Assembly (NCBI GenBank): GCA_021791715.1
Contig: JAJYWB010000001.1
Coordinates: forward strand, 62,001-126,000
DNA: 64,000 nt
Direction: 5' to 3'
Origin: Planctomycetota bacterium
GTDB taxonomy: Bacteria > Planctomycetota > Planctomycetia > Isosphaerales > Isosphaeraceae
The position numbers were made by a program, and so were the translations under genes. Positions 45,898-55,608 of this stretch are shown in pieces. The notes under the pieces were generated by a model that was given only the letters and a program-made list of their open reading frames with translations, was not told the DNA's origin and ran no database searches. The first letter of the stretch is position 1. Each line of letters opens with the position of its first letter.

Positions 45898-46692
45898 TTA
45901 CGCGTTATCGCCTTCGACCGCCGGGGCGGATTGAGGCGATTCTGTAGCCGTATCGGAAGGTGCGGTCGCCGAGTGCGGCGACTCGCCCTGCGTGTGATCG
46001 TGCGCGGCCTCGGCGTGCGTATGATCGTGCGCGGCCTCGGCGTGCGTGTGATCGTGCGCTGCCTCGGCGTGCGTGTGATCGTTCGCTGCCTCGGCGTGCG
46101 TGGCGTGCTCGCCGGACGCCGCTTGAGCGTGCGCCGTGTCGGCCGAGTCGGCGGGTTTCTTGGTTCGACCCGCACCGCGGTTGGAACGCTCTTCGGATTT
46201 ATCGTTCGTCTCGGGAACCGGTACCGGCGCCCAAATCGCCCCCGCGGCCTCGGGACGACCGTGAACCGCCTCCAAAGGAATCGGTGATTGAGCCTGATGC
46301 GGATGATTCGGACCGACATACATCTTGAGCTTAAGCAACATATGCCGACCGATTTTGTTCTTCGGCATCATCCGCGTGACGGCGAGCTCAAGAATCCGTT
46401 CGGGTCGCCGTTGGAATAACTTCCACGCCACCTCTTCGCGCTGACCGCTCGGATATCCCGAATAACGCTGATACGACTTCTGTCGCCACTTATTTCCAGT
46501 GAACACGACTTTATCAACGTTGGTGACGATGACGAAATCGCCCGTGTCGACGTGAGGAGTGTATGTGGGACGGTGCTTACCCATCAAAATCGGCGCAATC
46601 TGTGCCGCGAGACGACCCACGACGATTTCGCTCGCGTCGATTACATACCATTGACGGGTCAATTCGCCCGCCTTCGCCTGATAACAATTCAT
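45898..46692 (-). CDS. rplM: 50S ribosomal protein L13 with a histidine-rich repeat tail
   Basis: L13 is an early-assembly protein of the 50S subunit. Residues 10-142 are a normal L13 (QWYVIDASEIVVGRLA, GDFVIVTNVDKVVFTGNKW, YSGYPSGQ, VTRMMPKNKIGRHML). Bacterial L13 usually ends there, at about 142-150 residues; this protein continues to 264. The extra 120 residues include a basic patch (RGAGRTKK) and about four copies of a nine-residue unit DHTHAEAAH (197-234), giving 14 histidines between 188 and 240. ATG 46692 was chosen over a TTG at 46704. The tail resembles metal-binding histidine-rich extensions but its function is unknown. Confidence 0.95.
   Translation of the reverse strand: MNCYQAKAGELTRQWYVIDASEIVVGRLAAQIAPILMGKHRPTYTPHVDTGDFVIVTNVDKVVFTGNKWRQKSYQRYSGYPSGQREEVAWKLFQRRPERILELAVTRMMPKNKIGRHMLLKLKMYVGPNHPHQAQSPIPLEAVHGRPEAAGAIWAPVPVPETNDKSEERSNRGAGRTKKPADSADTAHAQAASGEHATHAEAANDHTHAEAAHDHTHAEAAHDHTHAEAAHDHTQGESPHSATAPSDTATESPQSAPAVEGDNA
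45989..46096 (-). repeat. Four tandem 27-bp repeats encoding the L13 histidine-rich tail
   Basis: Units start at 45989, 46016, 46043 and 46070 and differ at one to three bases. Each encodes one DHTHAEAAH-type nonapeptide; a degenerate fifth unit follows. Confidence 0.9.
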
Positions 46693-46846
46693 GACGATAT
46701 TCAACCTGGCTTTGCGACGTCGTCGTTCGACGTTCAGTGTGTGGAACTCGGTTCCATGGACGAAAAGTACAACAATACCAACGGTTTCGACCGAGTCAAG
46801 ACCAACTCGATCATCGTTTGTTGAAATTCGAATCGAATCCGCGACG

Positions 46847-47770
46847 CTAATCCGCCGAAGCCGGTATTTCCAGCAGCGAATCGACGAACGCCGAGGGATC
46901 GAACGGCTGCAAATCGTCGATACCCTCCCCTACCCCAACGAATTTAACCGGCAGGCCGATCGTCTGGCGAATCGATACGACAATCCCCCCCTTCGCCGTA
47001 CCGTCGAGCTTCGTGAGGATAACTCCCGTGCAGCCGATCGATTTGGTGAAAATCTCGGCCTGACGGATCGCGTTCTGCCCGTTCGTCGCATCGAGAACAA
47101 GTAAAACCTCGTGCGGCGATCCCGGAATCTTCCGCGAGATCACGTTCCGAACCTTTTCAAGTTCCCGCATCAAATGCTGTTGCGTGTGCAGCCGGCCCGC
47201 CGTGTCGACGATCAAAACGTCGATCTTTCGAGCCAAAGCTCGATCGCAAGCGTCGTGAGCCACGCTCGCGGGATCGGCGCCCGGCGACCCTTTGACAAGA
47301 TCGACTCCGGCTCGGCCCGCCCAAATCTCCAACTGATCCGAAGCCGCGGCGCGGAAGGTGTCGCACGCGGCCAGAAGAATCGTCCGATTTCCCTCTTTGA
47401 GCCGTTGCGAAAGCTTGGCGATCGACGTCGTCTTCCCCGATCCGTTCACTCCCGCGATCAAATAGACCGTCGGTCCGGTCTCGGCCTCGGCGAGCGTCGA
47501 CTTCCGCGGATCGTCGAGCAACGCCTTCAGCTCGTTCCGCACGAACTCGACGAGATCCTCCCCCGCGGTCTTATCCGCGAAAGATTCCTGAACCCGCGCG
47601 ACGATCCGGCCCGTCGCCGCCACCCCCACGTCGGCCTGGATCAACCGCGCCTCGAGATCTTCGAGAAACGACGCGTCGACTTTCCTGCCGAACCACGATC
47701 GCACGTCGATCAACCGAGCCGTCTTCGCCAGCCCGCGTTTCAATTTATCGAAAAAGGTTTTTATGCTCAT
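46847..47770 (-). CDS. ftsY: Signal recognition particle receptor FtsY
   Basis: FtsY docks ribosome-SRP complexes at the membrane and is a GTPase of the SRP family. The 307-residue protein has the NG domain only: GTP-binding loop GVNGSGKTT (107-115), DTFRAAASDQLEIWA, DTAGRLHTQQ and TKLDGTAKGG, all canonical. The acidic N-terminal A domain of longer homologues is absent; a short basic segment (FFDKLKRGLAKT) takes its place as a possible membrane-binding helix. It lies between rplM and nusB on the same strand. Confidence 0.97.
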   Translation of the reverse strand: MSIKTFFDKLKRGLAKTARLIDVRSWFGRKVDASFLEDLEARLIQADVGVAATGRIVARVQESFADKTAGEDLVEFVRNELKALLDDPRKSTLAEAETGPTVYLIAGVNGSGKTTSIAKLSQRLKEGNRTILLAACDTFRAAASDQLEIWAGRAGVDLVKGSPGADPASVAHDACDRALARKIDVLIVDTAGRLHTQQHLMRELEKVRNVISRKIPGSPHEVLLVLDATNGQNAIRQAEIFTKSIGCTGVILTKLDGTAKGGIVVSIRQTIGLPVKFVGVGEGIDDLQPFDPSAFVDSLLEIPASAD

Positions 47771-47842
47771 GTTCTAGATTAAACCGAGGAAACGGCGGCG
47801 ACCGCCGAAAGAAAAAGGTGGAAAATCAAGCGATAGTTTCGA

Positions 47843-48535
47843 TCATGAATCGATCGATCGATCGGAACCGCGATCGAGACTTTCGCGCCCGGAGGGATCG
47901 AGCGACGCGGATTCGGCGGTTTTTGTTTCCGTTTCGGCTTCGTCGTCGGAGGGGACATCGGCGAGCGACGCGGGGAGACGGTCGAGGATCCCGTTGACGA
48001 ACCGGCTCGATTGCGCCGTGCTGTATCGCTTGGCGAGTTCGAGCGCCTCGTTGATCGCGACTTTGCGGGGTACTTCGTTCGATGAAAAGAGGATCTCATA
48101 AACGCCCAGCCGAATGATATTGCGATCGATCGCCGCCATCCGATCGAGCCGCCAATTTTCGGCGACCCGGCCGATGATTTTATCGATTCGCGGACGGTTT
48201 TTTCGCACTCCCGCGAACAATCCCTTAACGAATTCGCGTTGTTCGATCGCACGCGCCAGTTCGGCGAGTTCCCCCTCTCCCGCGGATCGATCTTCGCCGG
48301 CTCGAATCCCTTGCTCGATCGACTTGAGTCGTCTATCAAGCATCTCGGCGATCGTTTTCGGGGGAACGTCGGGACGATCGCGCATGAGCGCTCGCTCCAC
48401 AAGGCCGCGGAGCCAAGGCTCGCGGACGCGACGAGCGATAAACCGATCGATCTCAACGGGATCGATCTCGGGATTCTGCTCGATCAGGTAAAGTACTTGG
48501 AGCGCGATTTCACGGCCCCGGCTGCGTCTGTTCAT
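47843..48535 (-). CDS. nusB: Transcription antitermination factor NusB
   Basis: NusB binds boxA RNA with S10 and helps rRNA antitermination. The 230-residue protein starts NRRSRGREIALQVLYLIEQNP and contains the C-terminal NusB core RIDKIIGRVAENWRLDRMAAIDRNIIRLGVYEIL...VAINEALELAKRYS (in two parts). It is longer than the usual 140-150 residues because of an insertion of about 45 residues in the first half and an acidic, low-complexity tail of 35. ATG 48535 was chosen; the frame is open to 48613 but the added residues do not resemble NusB. Confidence 0.92.
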   Translation of the reverse strand: MNRRSRGREIALQVLYLIEQNPEIDPVEIDRFIARRVREPWLRGLVERALMRDRPDVPPKTIAEMLDRRLKSIEQGIRAGEDRSAGEGELAELARAIEQREFVKGLFAGVRKNRPRIDKIIGRVAENWRLDRMAAIDRNIIRLGVYEILFSSNEVPRKVAINEALELAKRYSTAQSSRFVNGILDRLPASLADVPSDDEAETETKTAESASLDPSGRESLDRGSDRSIDS

Positions 48536-48692
48536 AATCGTTCCAGGTCCACCGATTCCGCGCGGCGCCGCTTGATCGAATGGCGCGGCTTTTGGTTCGC
48601 ATCGTTCCCACAAATCATACGATGATCGGCTCCCCCGCGCGAAGGCCGAGCGGGCCGACCGACGATTCGACCGGCCTCGACGACTAAATTTT

Positions 48693-48734
48693 TTCGCTCA
48701 CAAAATCGCTTTCGCTCACAAAAGCCTTCGCTCA
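48693..48734. repeat. Degenerate short tandem repeats downstream of uvrA
   Basis: TTCGCTCA recurs at 48693, 48711 and 48727, embedded in units of 16-18 bp (TTCGCTCACAAAA-type). They lie just past the uvrA stop, in the gap before nusB. Confidence 0.7.
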
Positions 48735-48768
48735 ATCATAATAATAACCCAAACTATCGTAAGTATCA

Positions 48769-51700
48769 CTACGCTTTGATTTTCTTGCGCTTCGCTCTTT
48801 CGTCCTCGGCCTCGTCGTCGTCCTCTTGGCGATACGCCCGCGCGCGATCGACTCCGTAACGACCGGTTCGCAGTTTGTAATCCTCGATCGCCATATCGAG
48901 AAACTCTCGAAACGCGTCGGTCGAAACGTCTTCGACCGAATGGCACGCGAGAGCGATTTCGTGCAGCTTGGTTCCCGCCGAACGAACCGAGACCCGTTCC
49001 TCGACGCTCGCGACCGGAGGACGACACTTGTAAAAAGGCGCGAGTCCCAATCGTTCGGCGAACGATCGGGGGTCGGAAATCTTTTTATGTAAATAAAAAC
49101 GAACTTTAACGATCCATTCGCTCCCCGTGCCGAATTCGAGAAATATCGGCGACCGATCTTCGTCGTTATACGTGACACGGACGATCGTTTGGTTCGACCA
49201 ATCGACCTTGAAATCTCCCGCGGCGGTCACGTAATCGACGATTCGTGTGATGATCGCTCCATCCCATCGAGCCGGCTTGCCGTTGCGTCCGGTACGATCG
49301 GTCGTGTGCCATTTGCGACCGTCGGTTTGCCAGGGGGGCTTCGCGTTCGGTGCGATCGCGCCGCGGTCGCCGATCGGGGTTTCGTTCGTTCCGCGTCCGC
49401 TCATGTTTTCCAGGCGCGGTCCGCTCGCCGGTATGTTCGCAACGAGCGGGTTGAAAACGGGTCTCGCGCCGCGCGGATCGCGCTTAAGAACTTCAGCCAA
49501 AATGCGTCCCGTGATGCTCGCGGGATTCGCCGCGATCGTCTCGGGAGAGCCCGTCGCGACGACCGATCCCCCCGCGTCGCCCGCCTCGGGTCCAAGATCA
49601 ATGATCCAATCGGCCGATTTGATCACGTCGAGGTTGTGCTCGATCACGACGACGGTGTTCCCCAGATCGGCGAGCCTGTGCAACACCGCTAGTAGCTTAC
49701 GCGTGTCGTCGATGTGCAGCCCCGTCGTCGGCTCGTCCAAAATATAAAGCGTTTGACCCGTATCGGGTCGAGCCAGCTCGGACGCGAGCTTCACACGCTG
49801 CGCCTCGCCTCCCGATAACGTCGGCGAAGCTTGACCCAAAGAAACATATCCCAATCCGACATCTTGCAGCGTCCTCAAAATTTTGACGATCCGAGGAACC
49901 GCTTCAAACAATTCGAGCGCCGAGTCGATCGTCATATCGAGCACGTCCGCGATCGATTTTCCTCGATACGTGATCGCGAGCGTATCCGCGGTATAACGCT
50001 TCCCCTGGCACACGTCGCATGTAACCCACACGTCGGGAAGAAAATGCATCTCGACCTTTTTTTGCCCTTCGCCCTCGCACGCCTCGCACCTTCCCCCCGG
50101 TTGATTGAAGCTGAACCTGCGCGTCGTAAACCCCTTCACCCGCGCCTCGGGAACTTTGGCGAACAATTCGCGAATCAAATCAAAAACACCCGTGTATGTC
50201 GCCGGATTCGAGTTCGGAGTCGAGCCGATCGGCGATTGATCCACGCTAATCACTTTATTGATAAAATTCTTGAACGTGATCGCTTTGTGGGTTCCCGCGA
50301 CGACTTTGGCGAGATGAATCCGTGCCGCGAGCGCCTTCCATAAAACGTCCTCGACGAGCGTACTCTTTCCCGAACCGCTCACTCCCGTGACGACCGTCAA
50401 CGCGCCGATCGGGAAACGCACAGTGATATCTTTAAGATTATTGTGCGTTGCGCCCTCGACGACGATCGCTTGACCGTCGACGGCGCGACGATTGATCGGA
50501 ACGGGAATCGACTCTTTCCCAGCGAGATAACGCCCGGTGAGCGATTTTTCGATTTTTTTCACTTCGCCGGGGCGCGCCGCCGCGGTGATCTCGCCGCCGA
50601 AAACACCCGCCGCGGGGCCGAAATCGATCAAATGATCGGCGGCCTCGATCACGTCTCGATCGTGCTCGACGACGACGAGCGTGTTTCCCAGATCGCGCAG
50701 GCGTTTGAGCGCGGCGAGAAGGCGAGCGTTATCGCGGGGATGAAGCCCGATCGTCGGTTCGTCGAGAACGTAAAGGACGCCTGAAAGTCCGCTTCCGATC
50801 TGGCTCGCGAGCCGAATCCGTTGCGCCTCGCCCCCCGACAACGTCGGTGTCGATCGACTTAACGTCAAATATTCAAGCCCCACCTCGACCAGAAACGTCA
50901 GCCGGTCGACGACCTCGCGAATCAGATCTCCCGCGATTCGCCTCTCATCCCCTTTGATATCAAGATTCTTAAAAAAGGCGAACGCGCGATCGAGCGGCCA
51001 GGCGCAAATTTGATCGATCGTGTGCCCGTGGAACCTCACCGCCGCGGCGTCGTCGCGCAACCGCGAACCCATGCACGTGGGGCATTCGACCTCGCCCACC
51101 ATTCCGTGCAACCGATTGCGATACGTGTAAGAAACTCGTGAGGCCTCTTCGATCGCCGGAAACAACCCTTTATATTGGAATGCGAACGCCGGCCAGGACG
51201 ATCCCGCGGGAACTTGAACCTTGAGGTTCGGCGTTCCGTAAAGAATCGCTCGCCGGTGCGCCGCGGGAAGATCGCGATACGGAACGTCGAGATCAATCCC
51301 CGTCGCCGCGGCGAGCGCCTGGATCAGCGCGCGAAACATCGCGTTCTTATCGTCGAGATAGGGCCAACAACTGATAGCGCCTTGATTGATACTGAGAGTG
51401 GGATCGGGGATGAGCGACGAAGGATCGGCGCCCGATCGGACGCCGATGCCGAGACAATCGGGACACCAGCCGAGCGGACTGTTGAACGAGAAATGATGCG
51501 GCGAAAGCTCCTCGAAATCGCGTCGACAACGGTCGCACGACCGATGTCGCGTGAAACGGGAAACGTGCCAGCGCGCCTCGTCGTCGGCCTCCCCCACCCG
51601 CGCCACATGCGCCACTCCCTTACCCAAATCGAGCGCGGCTTCGATCGAATCGGCGAGCCTTGAACGAGTCGATCGGCGGACGATCGCGCGATCGACGATC

Positions 51701-54700
51701 ACCTCGATTTTTCGACCGCCCGAACGCGAAGATCGAGGCGCCTTGTCGACTTCGTAAGTGATTCCGTCGACCCGCACCCGCGTAAACCCCGAAGCTTTCA
51801 GCTCATTATAAAGATCTTCATAAGTCGACCCTTCGCGCGATTCAATCGGCGCCATCACATAAATACGCGTTTCCTCGGGAAGATGAAGAACCTTCTCCAC
51901 GATCTCGTCGGTCGTCCGGGCGGCGATCTCGATCCCGCACGCCGGACAATGCCCGCGACCCAATCGCGCCATAAGGATTCTTATGTAATCATAAATTTCT
52001 GTAACGGTGCCGACGGTCGATCGCGGGCTGTGAGACGTCGTTTTTTGTTCGATGCAGATCGCGGGGGAAAGCCCTGTGATGCGTTCGACCTTGGGCTTGG
52101 GAAGAGGCGCGAGAAATTGTCGCGCGTAGCTCGAAAGGCTTTCCACATAGCGACGCTGCCCCTCGGCGTAGAGCGTGTCGATCGCGAGCGACGATTTCCC
52201 CGACCCGCTCGGCCCGGCGCAAACCGTCAATGATCTTCTTGGAATATCGACGTCGACCCCCTTCAAGTTGTTCTGTCGAGCTCCTTGTATCGATATCTCT
52301 TTGAGGGAAGGATCATTGATAGCCGATGCTTTTTTGGCACGATTGTTCGTCGATGCTTTCGCGGTCGTCTTGCGTTTCGACGCCTTGGCGGCTGAGAGAA
52401 CCGAACGCAAGGCGCGCCCGGTGCGGCTTTCCTCGACCTTGACGATTTGCTCGGGAGTTCCCTCGGCGACGATCCGCCCCCCCCCCTCGCCCCCTTCGGG
52501 ACCGAGATCGATGATCCAATCCGCAGTTTTGATCACGTCGAGATTGTGCTCGACGACGACGACGGTGTTTCCTTGATCGGTAAATCCGCGGAGGACGTCG
52601 ATCAGTTTTCCGACGTCGGCGAAATGAAGACCCGTCGTCGGTTCATCAAGGATATAAAGCGTTTTACCGGTTCCCCGTTTCACGAGTTCGCGCGCCAGTT
52701 TGATCCGTTGCGCCTCGCCGCCGGAGAGGGTCGTCGAAGGTTGGCCGAGCTTGATGTAATCGAGCCCCACGTCGTGCAGCGTGCGCAACATCGACGCGAT
52801 CCTGGGAACGTTCGCAAAATGATCCAAAGCCTCTTGAACGTCCATATTGAGCACGTCGTTAATGCTTTTTCCTTTAAAGCGAACGTGGAGAGTCTCGCGG
52901 TTGAATCGCCTTCCCTCGCAAACGGGACACGTCGTCCAGACGTCCGCGAGAAAATCCATCTCGAGCTTGTTCGATCCGTTCCCCTGGCACGCCTCGCATC
53001 GGCCCCCCTCGACGTTGAAGCTGAACCGACCCGCCTGATATCCGCGTGTTTTGGCGTCGGGAAGCTCGGCGTAGAGATTCCGAATAAGATCAAATAATTT
53101 GGTATAGGTGGAAGGGTTCGACCGCGGAGTGCGACCGATCGGCGATTGATCGATGTCGATGATCTTATCGAGCAGTTCAACCCCGTCGATCCGATCGTGC
53201 TCCCCCGGTTCGCATTCGGCGCCGTTGAGCTCGCGCGCCAGAGCGTCGCGCAAAATATCGGTCACGAGCGAACTCTTTCCCGATCCGCTCACCCCGGTTA
53301 CGCAAACAAGTAAACCTAATGGAATATCAACATCAATATTCTTTAAATTGTGACGCCTCGCTCCCACGATCGTCAGCTTGCGATCGCCCGCGGGCCTGCG
53401 AACCTTGGGGATCGCGATTTTGAGATCCCCGGAAAGGTAACGCCCGGTGAGACTCCGCGGTTCGGCGGCGATCTCGGCGAGAGTCCCGGACGCGACGACC
53501 TCTCCCCCCTTCACTCCCGGTCCCGGGCCGAAATCGACGAGATGATCCGCGGCCCGCATCGTTTCTTCGTCGTGCTCGACGACGACGACCGTATTGCCCA
53601 GATCGCGCAATCGCTTAAGTGTATTTAATAAGCGTTCATTGTCTCGCGGATGCAGGCCGATCGAGGGTTCGTCGAGAATGTATAAAACGCCGACGAGCCC
53701 CGCGCCGACTTGGCCCGCGAGCCTGATCCGCTGCGCCTCGCCTCCCGATAACGTCGGAGCGGGTCGATCGAGCGATAAATAATCGAGACCGACGTCGATC
53801 AGAAAGCCCGTGCGAGCGTGCAGCTCTTTGATCAACTCCTCGGCGATGAACGCCTCGGTCGATTCCAATGGAGGGGGAAGATCGGCGGGATCGAGATCGT
53901 GATGATCGAGCGGTTTACCCGCGAGCGCCGCCATAAATTGCGCGAACTTGGCGATCGGCCACGCCGAGATCTCCGGCAGCGTCCTCCCGCCGACACGTGT
54001 CGCGCGAGCCCGCGCGTTCAGCCTCGATCCGCCGCAATCGACGCACGTTCCACTGCGCATGTACTTATCGAGCGCCGCTTTCCGCGGACTCTTCGTCGCG
54101 TTCATATACTGGCGCATCAAATCGGCCAAAACCCCCTCCCAGATCTCGGTGTGCGCCCAGCCTCCTTTTCCTCCTTTGTAATGATAAACAATTTTTCGAT
54201 CGCCCGTGCCTTCAAGAATCGCCGTCCGGATCGGCTTCGGCAGCTCTCTCCAGGGAGTTTTCAGCAACTTCTTCGCGTCGACGCCCCCCGGATCGGCGGC
54301 GAGGTTCTTCGCCAATCCCTCAAAAATGTGCTTGCGCCATTTACCGAACTCGGAAACCCGACCGAGCGGTTCGATCGCCCCCTCCCAGATCGATAAATCG
54401 GGATCGGGTATGAGCAAATCGGGATCAAAGCTGTAACTCACCCCCAGGCCGGCGCATTTCATGCACATCCCGCGCGGGCTGTTGAAGCTATATAATTGAG
54501 GGCTCGGCTCGTCGAAGCCGATTCCGCACGATGCGCACGCGAAACGCGACGACAACATCAAATCCTCGGCGCCCTCCACCGCGATTATCACCGCGCCTTC
54601 GCCGATATTGAGCCCCGTCTCGATCCCCTCCGCAATCCGCGATCTCGACTCGGGATCGACCTTCAATCGATCGATCACCACGTCGATATCGTGTTGAACG

Positions 54701-55290
54701 TTGCGCGAAAGCCGCGGCGGATCGCTCAAATCGATCACTTGGCCGTCGACCCGCGCCCTTACGAATCCCGCTCGCGCCAAAGAAGCGAAGACATCCTTAT
54801 ATTCACCTTTTTGACCGCGAGCGATCGGCGCCAGAATCGCGAATTTGGCGCCGCGTTCGATCTCCAAGACTCGCGAAGTGATCTCCTCGCGCGAAAGCGC
54901 CGCGACCGGACGATCGCACCTGGGACATCGATTTTCACCGATTCTCGCGTACAACACGCGCAAAAAATCGTTGATCTCGGTAATCGTCCCCACCGTGCTC
55001 CGCGGGTTGTTTCCTCCCGTCTTCTGCTGAATCGCGATCGACGGACTGAGACCGTCGATCCGATCGACGTCGGGCTTGGGAAGCTTACCGAGAAATTGCC
55101 TCGCATAGCTCGAAAGGCTTTCGACATAACGCCTTTGACCCTCGGCGTAAAGCGTGTCGAATGCGAGCGAGCTCTTACCCGATCCGCTGACACCCGTCAT
55201 GCAAATCAACTTGCCGCGCGGCAGCCGCAACGAAACGTCGCGCAGGTTGTGCTCGCGAGCCCCCCGAATCTCAACGTCGAATCGCGACAT
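48769..55290 (-). CDS. uvrA: Double-length UvrA (tandem fusion) with a C-terminal extension
   Basis: UvrA recognises DNA damage in nucleotide excision repair and normally works as a dimer of about 950-residue chains. This 2173-residue frame holds two complete UvrA copies: residues 1 to about 990 and about 995 to 1935. Four ATPase modules are visible, with Walker A loops GVSGSGKSS (about 32), GVSGSGKSS (about 668), GPSGSGKSS (about 1029) and GVSGSGKST (about 1638), each with [10 protein letters not shown] signatures and LDEP Walker B motifs. Both copies keep zinc-finger CxxC pairs (for example [16 protein letters not shown]). A further 235 residues follow that are not UvrA. TTG 55293 precedes ATG 55290. 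A sigma70-like promoter lies upstream. Confidence 0.95.
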   Translation of the reverse strand: MSRFDVEIRGAREHNLRDVSLRLPRGKLICMTGVSGSGKSSLAFDTLYAEGQRRYVESLSSYARQFLGKLPKPDVDRIDGLSPSIAIQQKTGGNNPRSTVGTITEINDFLRVLYARIGENRCPRCDRPVAALSREEITSRVLEIERGAKFAILAPIARGQKGEYKDVFASLARAGFVRARVDGQVIDLSDPPRLSRNVQHDIDVVIDRLKVDPESRSRIAEGIETGLNIGEGAVIIAVEGAEDLMLSSRFACASCGIGFDEPSPQLYSFNSPRGMCMKCAGLGVSYSFDPDLLIPDPDLSIWEGAIEPLGRVSEFGKWRKHIFEGLAKNLAADPGGVDAKKLLKTPWRELPKPIRTAILEGTGDRKIVYHYKGGKGGWAHTEIWEGVLADLMRQYMNATKSPRKAALDKYMRSGTCVDCGGSRLNARARATRVGGRTLPEISAWPIAKFAQFMAALAGKPLDHHDLDPADLPPPLESTEAFIAEELIKELHARTGFLIDVGLDYLSLDRPAPTLSGGEAQRIRLAGQVGAGLVGVLYILDEPSIGLHPRDNERLLNTLKRLRDLGNTVVVVEHDEETMRAADHLVDFGPGPGVKGGEVVASGTLAEIAAEPRSLTGRYLSGDLKIAIPKVRRPAGDRKLTIVGARRHNLKNIDVDIPLGLLVCVTGVSGSGKSSLVTDILRDALARELNGAECEPGEHDRIDGVELLDKIIDIDQSPIGRTPRSNPSTYTKLFDLIRNLYAELPDAKTRGYQAGRFSFNVEGGRCEACQGNGSNKLEMDFLADVWTTCPVCEGRRFNRETLHVRFKGKSINDVLNMDVQEALDHFANVPRIASMLRTLHDVGLDYIKLGQPSTTLSGGEAQRIKLARELVKRGTGKTLYILDEPTTGLHFADVGKLIDVLRGFTDQGNTVVVVEHNLDVIKTADWIIDLGPEGGEGGGRIVAEGTPEQIVKVEESRTGRALRSVLSAAKASKRKTTAKASTNNRAKKASAINDPSLKEISIQGARQNNLKGVDVDIPRRSLTVCAGPSGSGKSSLAIDTLYAEGQRRYVESLSSYARQFLAPLPKPKVERITGLSPAICIEQKTTSHSPRSTVGTVTEIYDYIRILMARLGRGHCPACGIEIAARTTDEIVEKVLHLPEETRIYVMAPIESREGSTYEDLYNELKASGFTRVRVDGITYEVDKAPRSSRSGGRKIEVIVDRAIVRRSTRSRLADSIEAALDLGKGVAHVARVGEADDEARWHVSRFTRHRSCDRCRRDFEELSPHHFSFNSPLGWCPDCLGIGVRSGADPSSLIPDPTLSINQGAISCWPYLDDKNAMFRALIQALAAATGIDLDVPYRDLPAAHRRAILYGTPNLKVQVPAGSSWPAFAFQYKGLFPAIEEASRVSYTYRNRLHGMVGEVECPTCMGSRLRDDAAAVRFHGHTIDQICAWPLDRAFAFFKNLDIKGDERRIAGDLIREVVDRLTFLVEVGLEYLTLSRSTPTLSGGEAQRIRLASQIGSGLSGVLYVLDEPTIGLHPRDNARLLAALKRLRDLGNTLVVVEHDRDVIEAADHLIDFGPAAGVFGGEITAAARPGEVKKIEKSLTGRYLAGKESIPVPINRRAVDGQAIVVEGATHNNLKDITVRFPIGALTVVTGVSGSGKSTLVEDVLWKALAARIHLAKVVAGTHKAITFKNFINKVISVDQSPIGSTPNSNPATYTGVFDLIRELFAKVPEARVKGFTTRRFSFNQPGGRCEACEGEGQKKVEMHFLPDVWVTCDVCQGKRYTADTLAITYRGKSIADVLDMTIDSALELFEAVPRIVKILRTLQDVGLGYVSLGQASPTLSGGEAQRVKLASELARPDTGQTLYILDEPTTGLHIDDTRKLLAVLHRLADLGNTVVVIEHNLDVIKSADWIIDLGPEAGDAGGSVVATGSPETIAANPASITGRILAEVLKRDPRGARPVFNPLVANIPASGPRLENMSGRGTNETPIGDRGAIAPNAKPPWQTDGRKWHTTDRTGRNGKPARWDGAIITRIVDYVTAAGDFKVDWSNQTIVRVTYNDEDRSPIFLEFGTGSEWIVKVRFYLHKKISDPRSFAERLGLAPFYKCRPPVASVEERVSVRSAGTKLHEIALACHSVEDVSTDAFREFLDMAIEDYKLRTGRYGVDRARAYRQEDDDEAEDERAKRKKIKA

Positions 55291-55462
55291 CAAACGTCAC
55301 TCCCTTTTCGCCCTTGATTCGACATTTTCACACATCACTCCCAATTCGCTCCGATTCGACACGGATCGATTCCAATCTATTAAACCCGTTCGCGCCGAAC
55401 CTCGCCGCACTCCGTTCTCGACCGAACCGCTCGAAGAGATATCTCATATTGATGATCGATCG

Positions 55463-55491
55463 AATCTAATGTAATTTGTTGAACATCTCAA
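55463..55491 (-). promoter_or_regulatory. Probable promoter of uvrA
   Basis: On the minus strand TTGAGA (55491-55486) and TAGATT (55468-55463) are 17 bases apart, about 170 bases before the uvrA ATG. The -35 is close to consensus, the -10 moderate. Confidence 0.4.
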
Positions 55492-55519
55492 CGTTACCGA
55501 ACGAGTCCGTTCCGGGACG

Positions 55520-55608
55520 ATCGCCTCGGAGTTTTTCGACTCGTCCCAATCGCGTTGGTGTTTACCGACGCTTCCGTTCCAGATCGCCTTGGTGTATGTC
55601 GACGAATC
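55520..55608. repeat. Degenerate tandem repeats downstream of the esterase gene
   Basis: Three related segments beginning ATCGCCTCGG (55520), ATCGCGTTGGTG (55549) and ATCGCCTTGGTG (55583) are spaced 29 and 34 bp apart and share a following TCGAC/CCGAC block. The last abuts the esterase stop codon. Confidence 0.55.

Noticed and set aside
45412-46287. 291-codon plus-strand frame with a repetitive VRVIVRGLGVR sequence
   Set aside because: The repeat is the antisense reading of the L13 histidine-rich tail; rpsI and rplM are the real genes.
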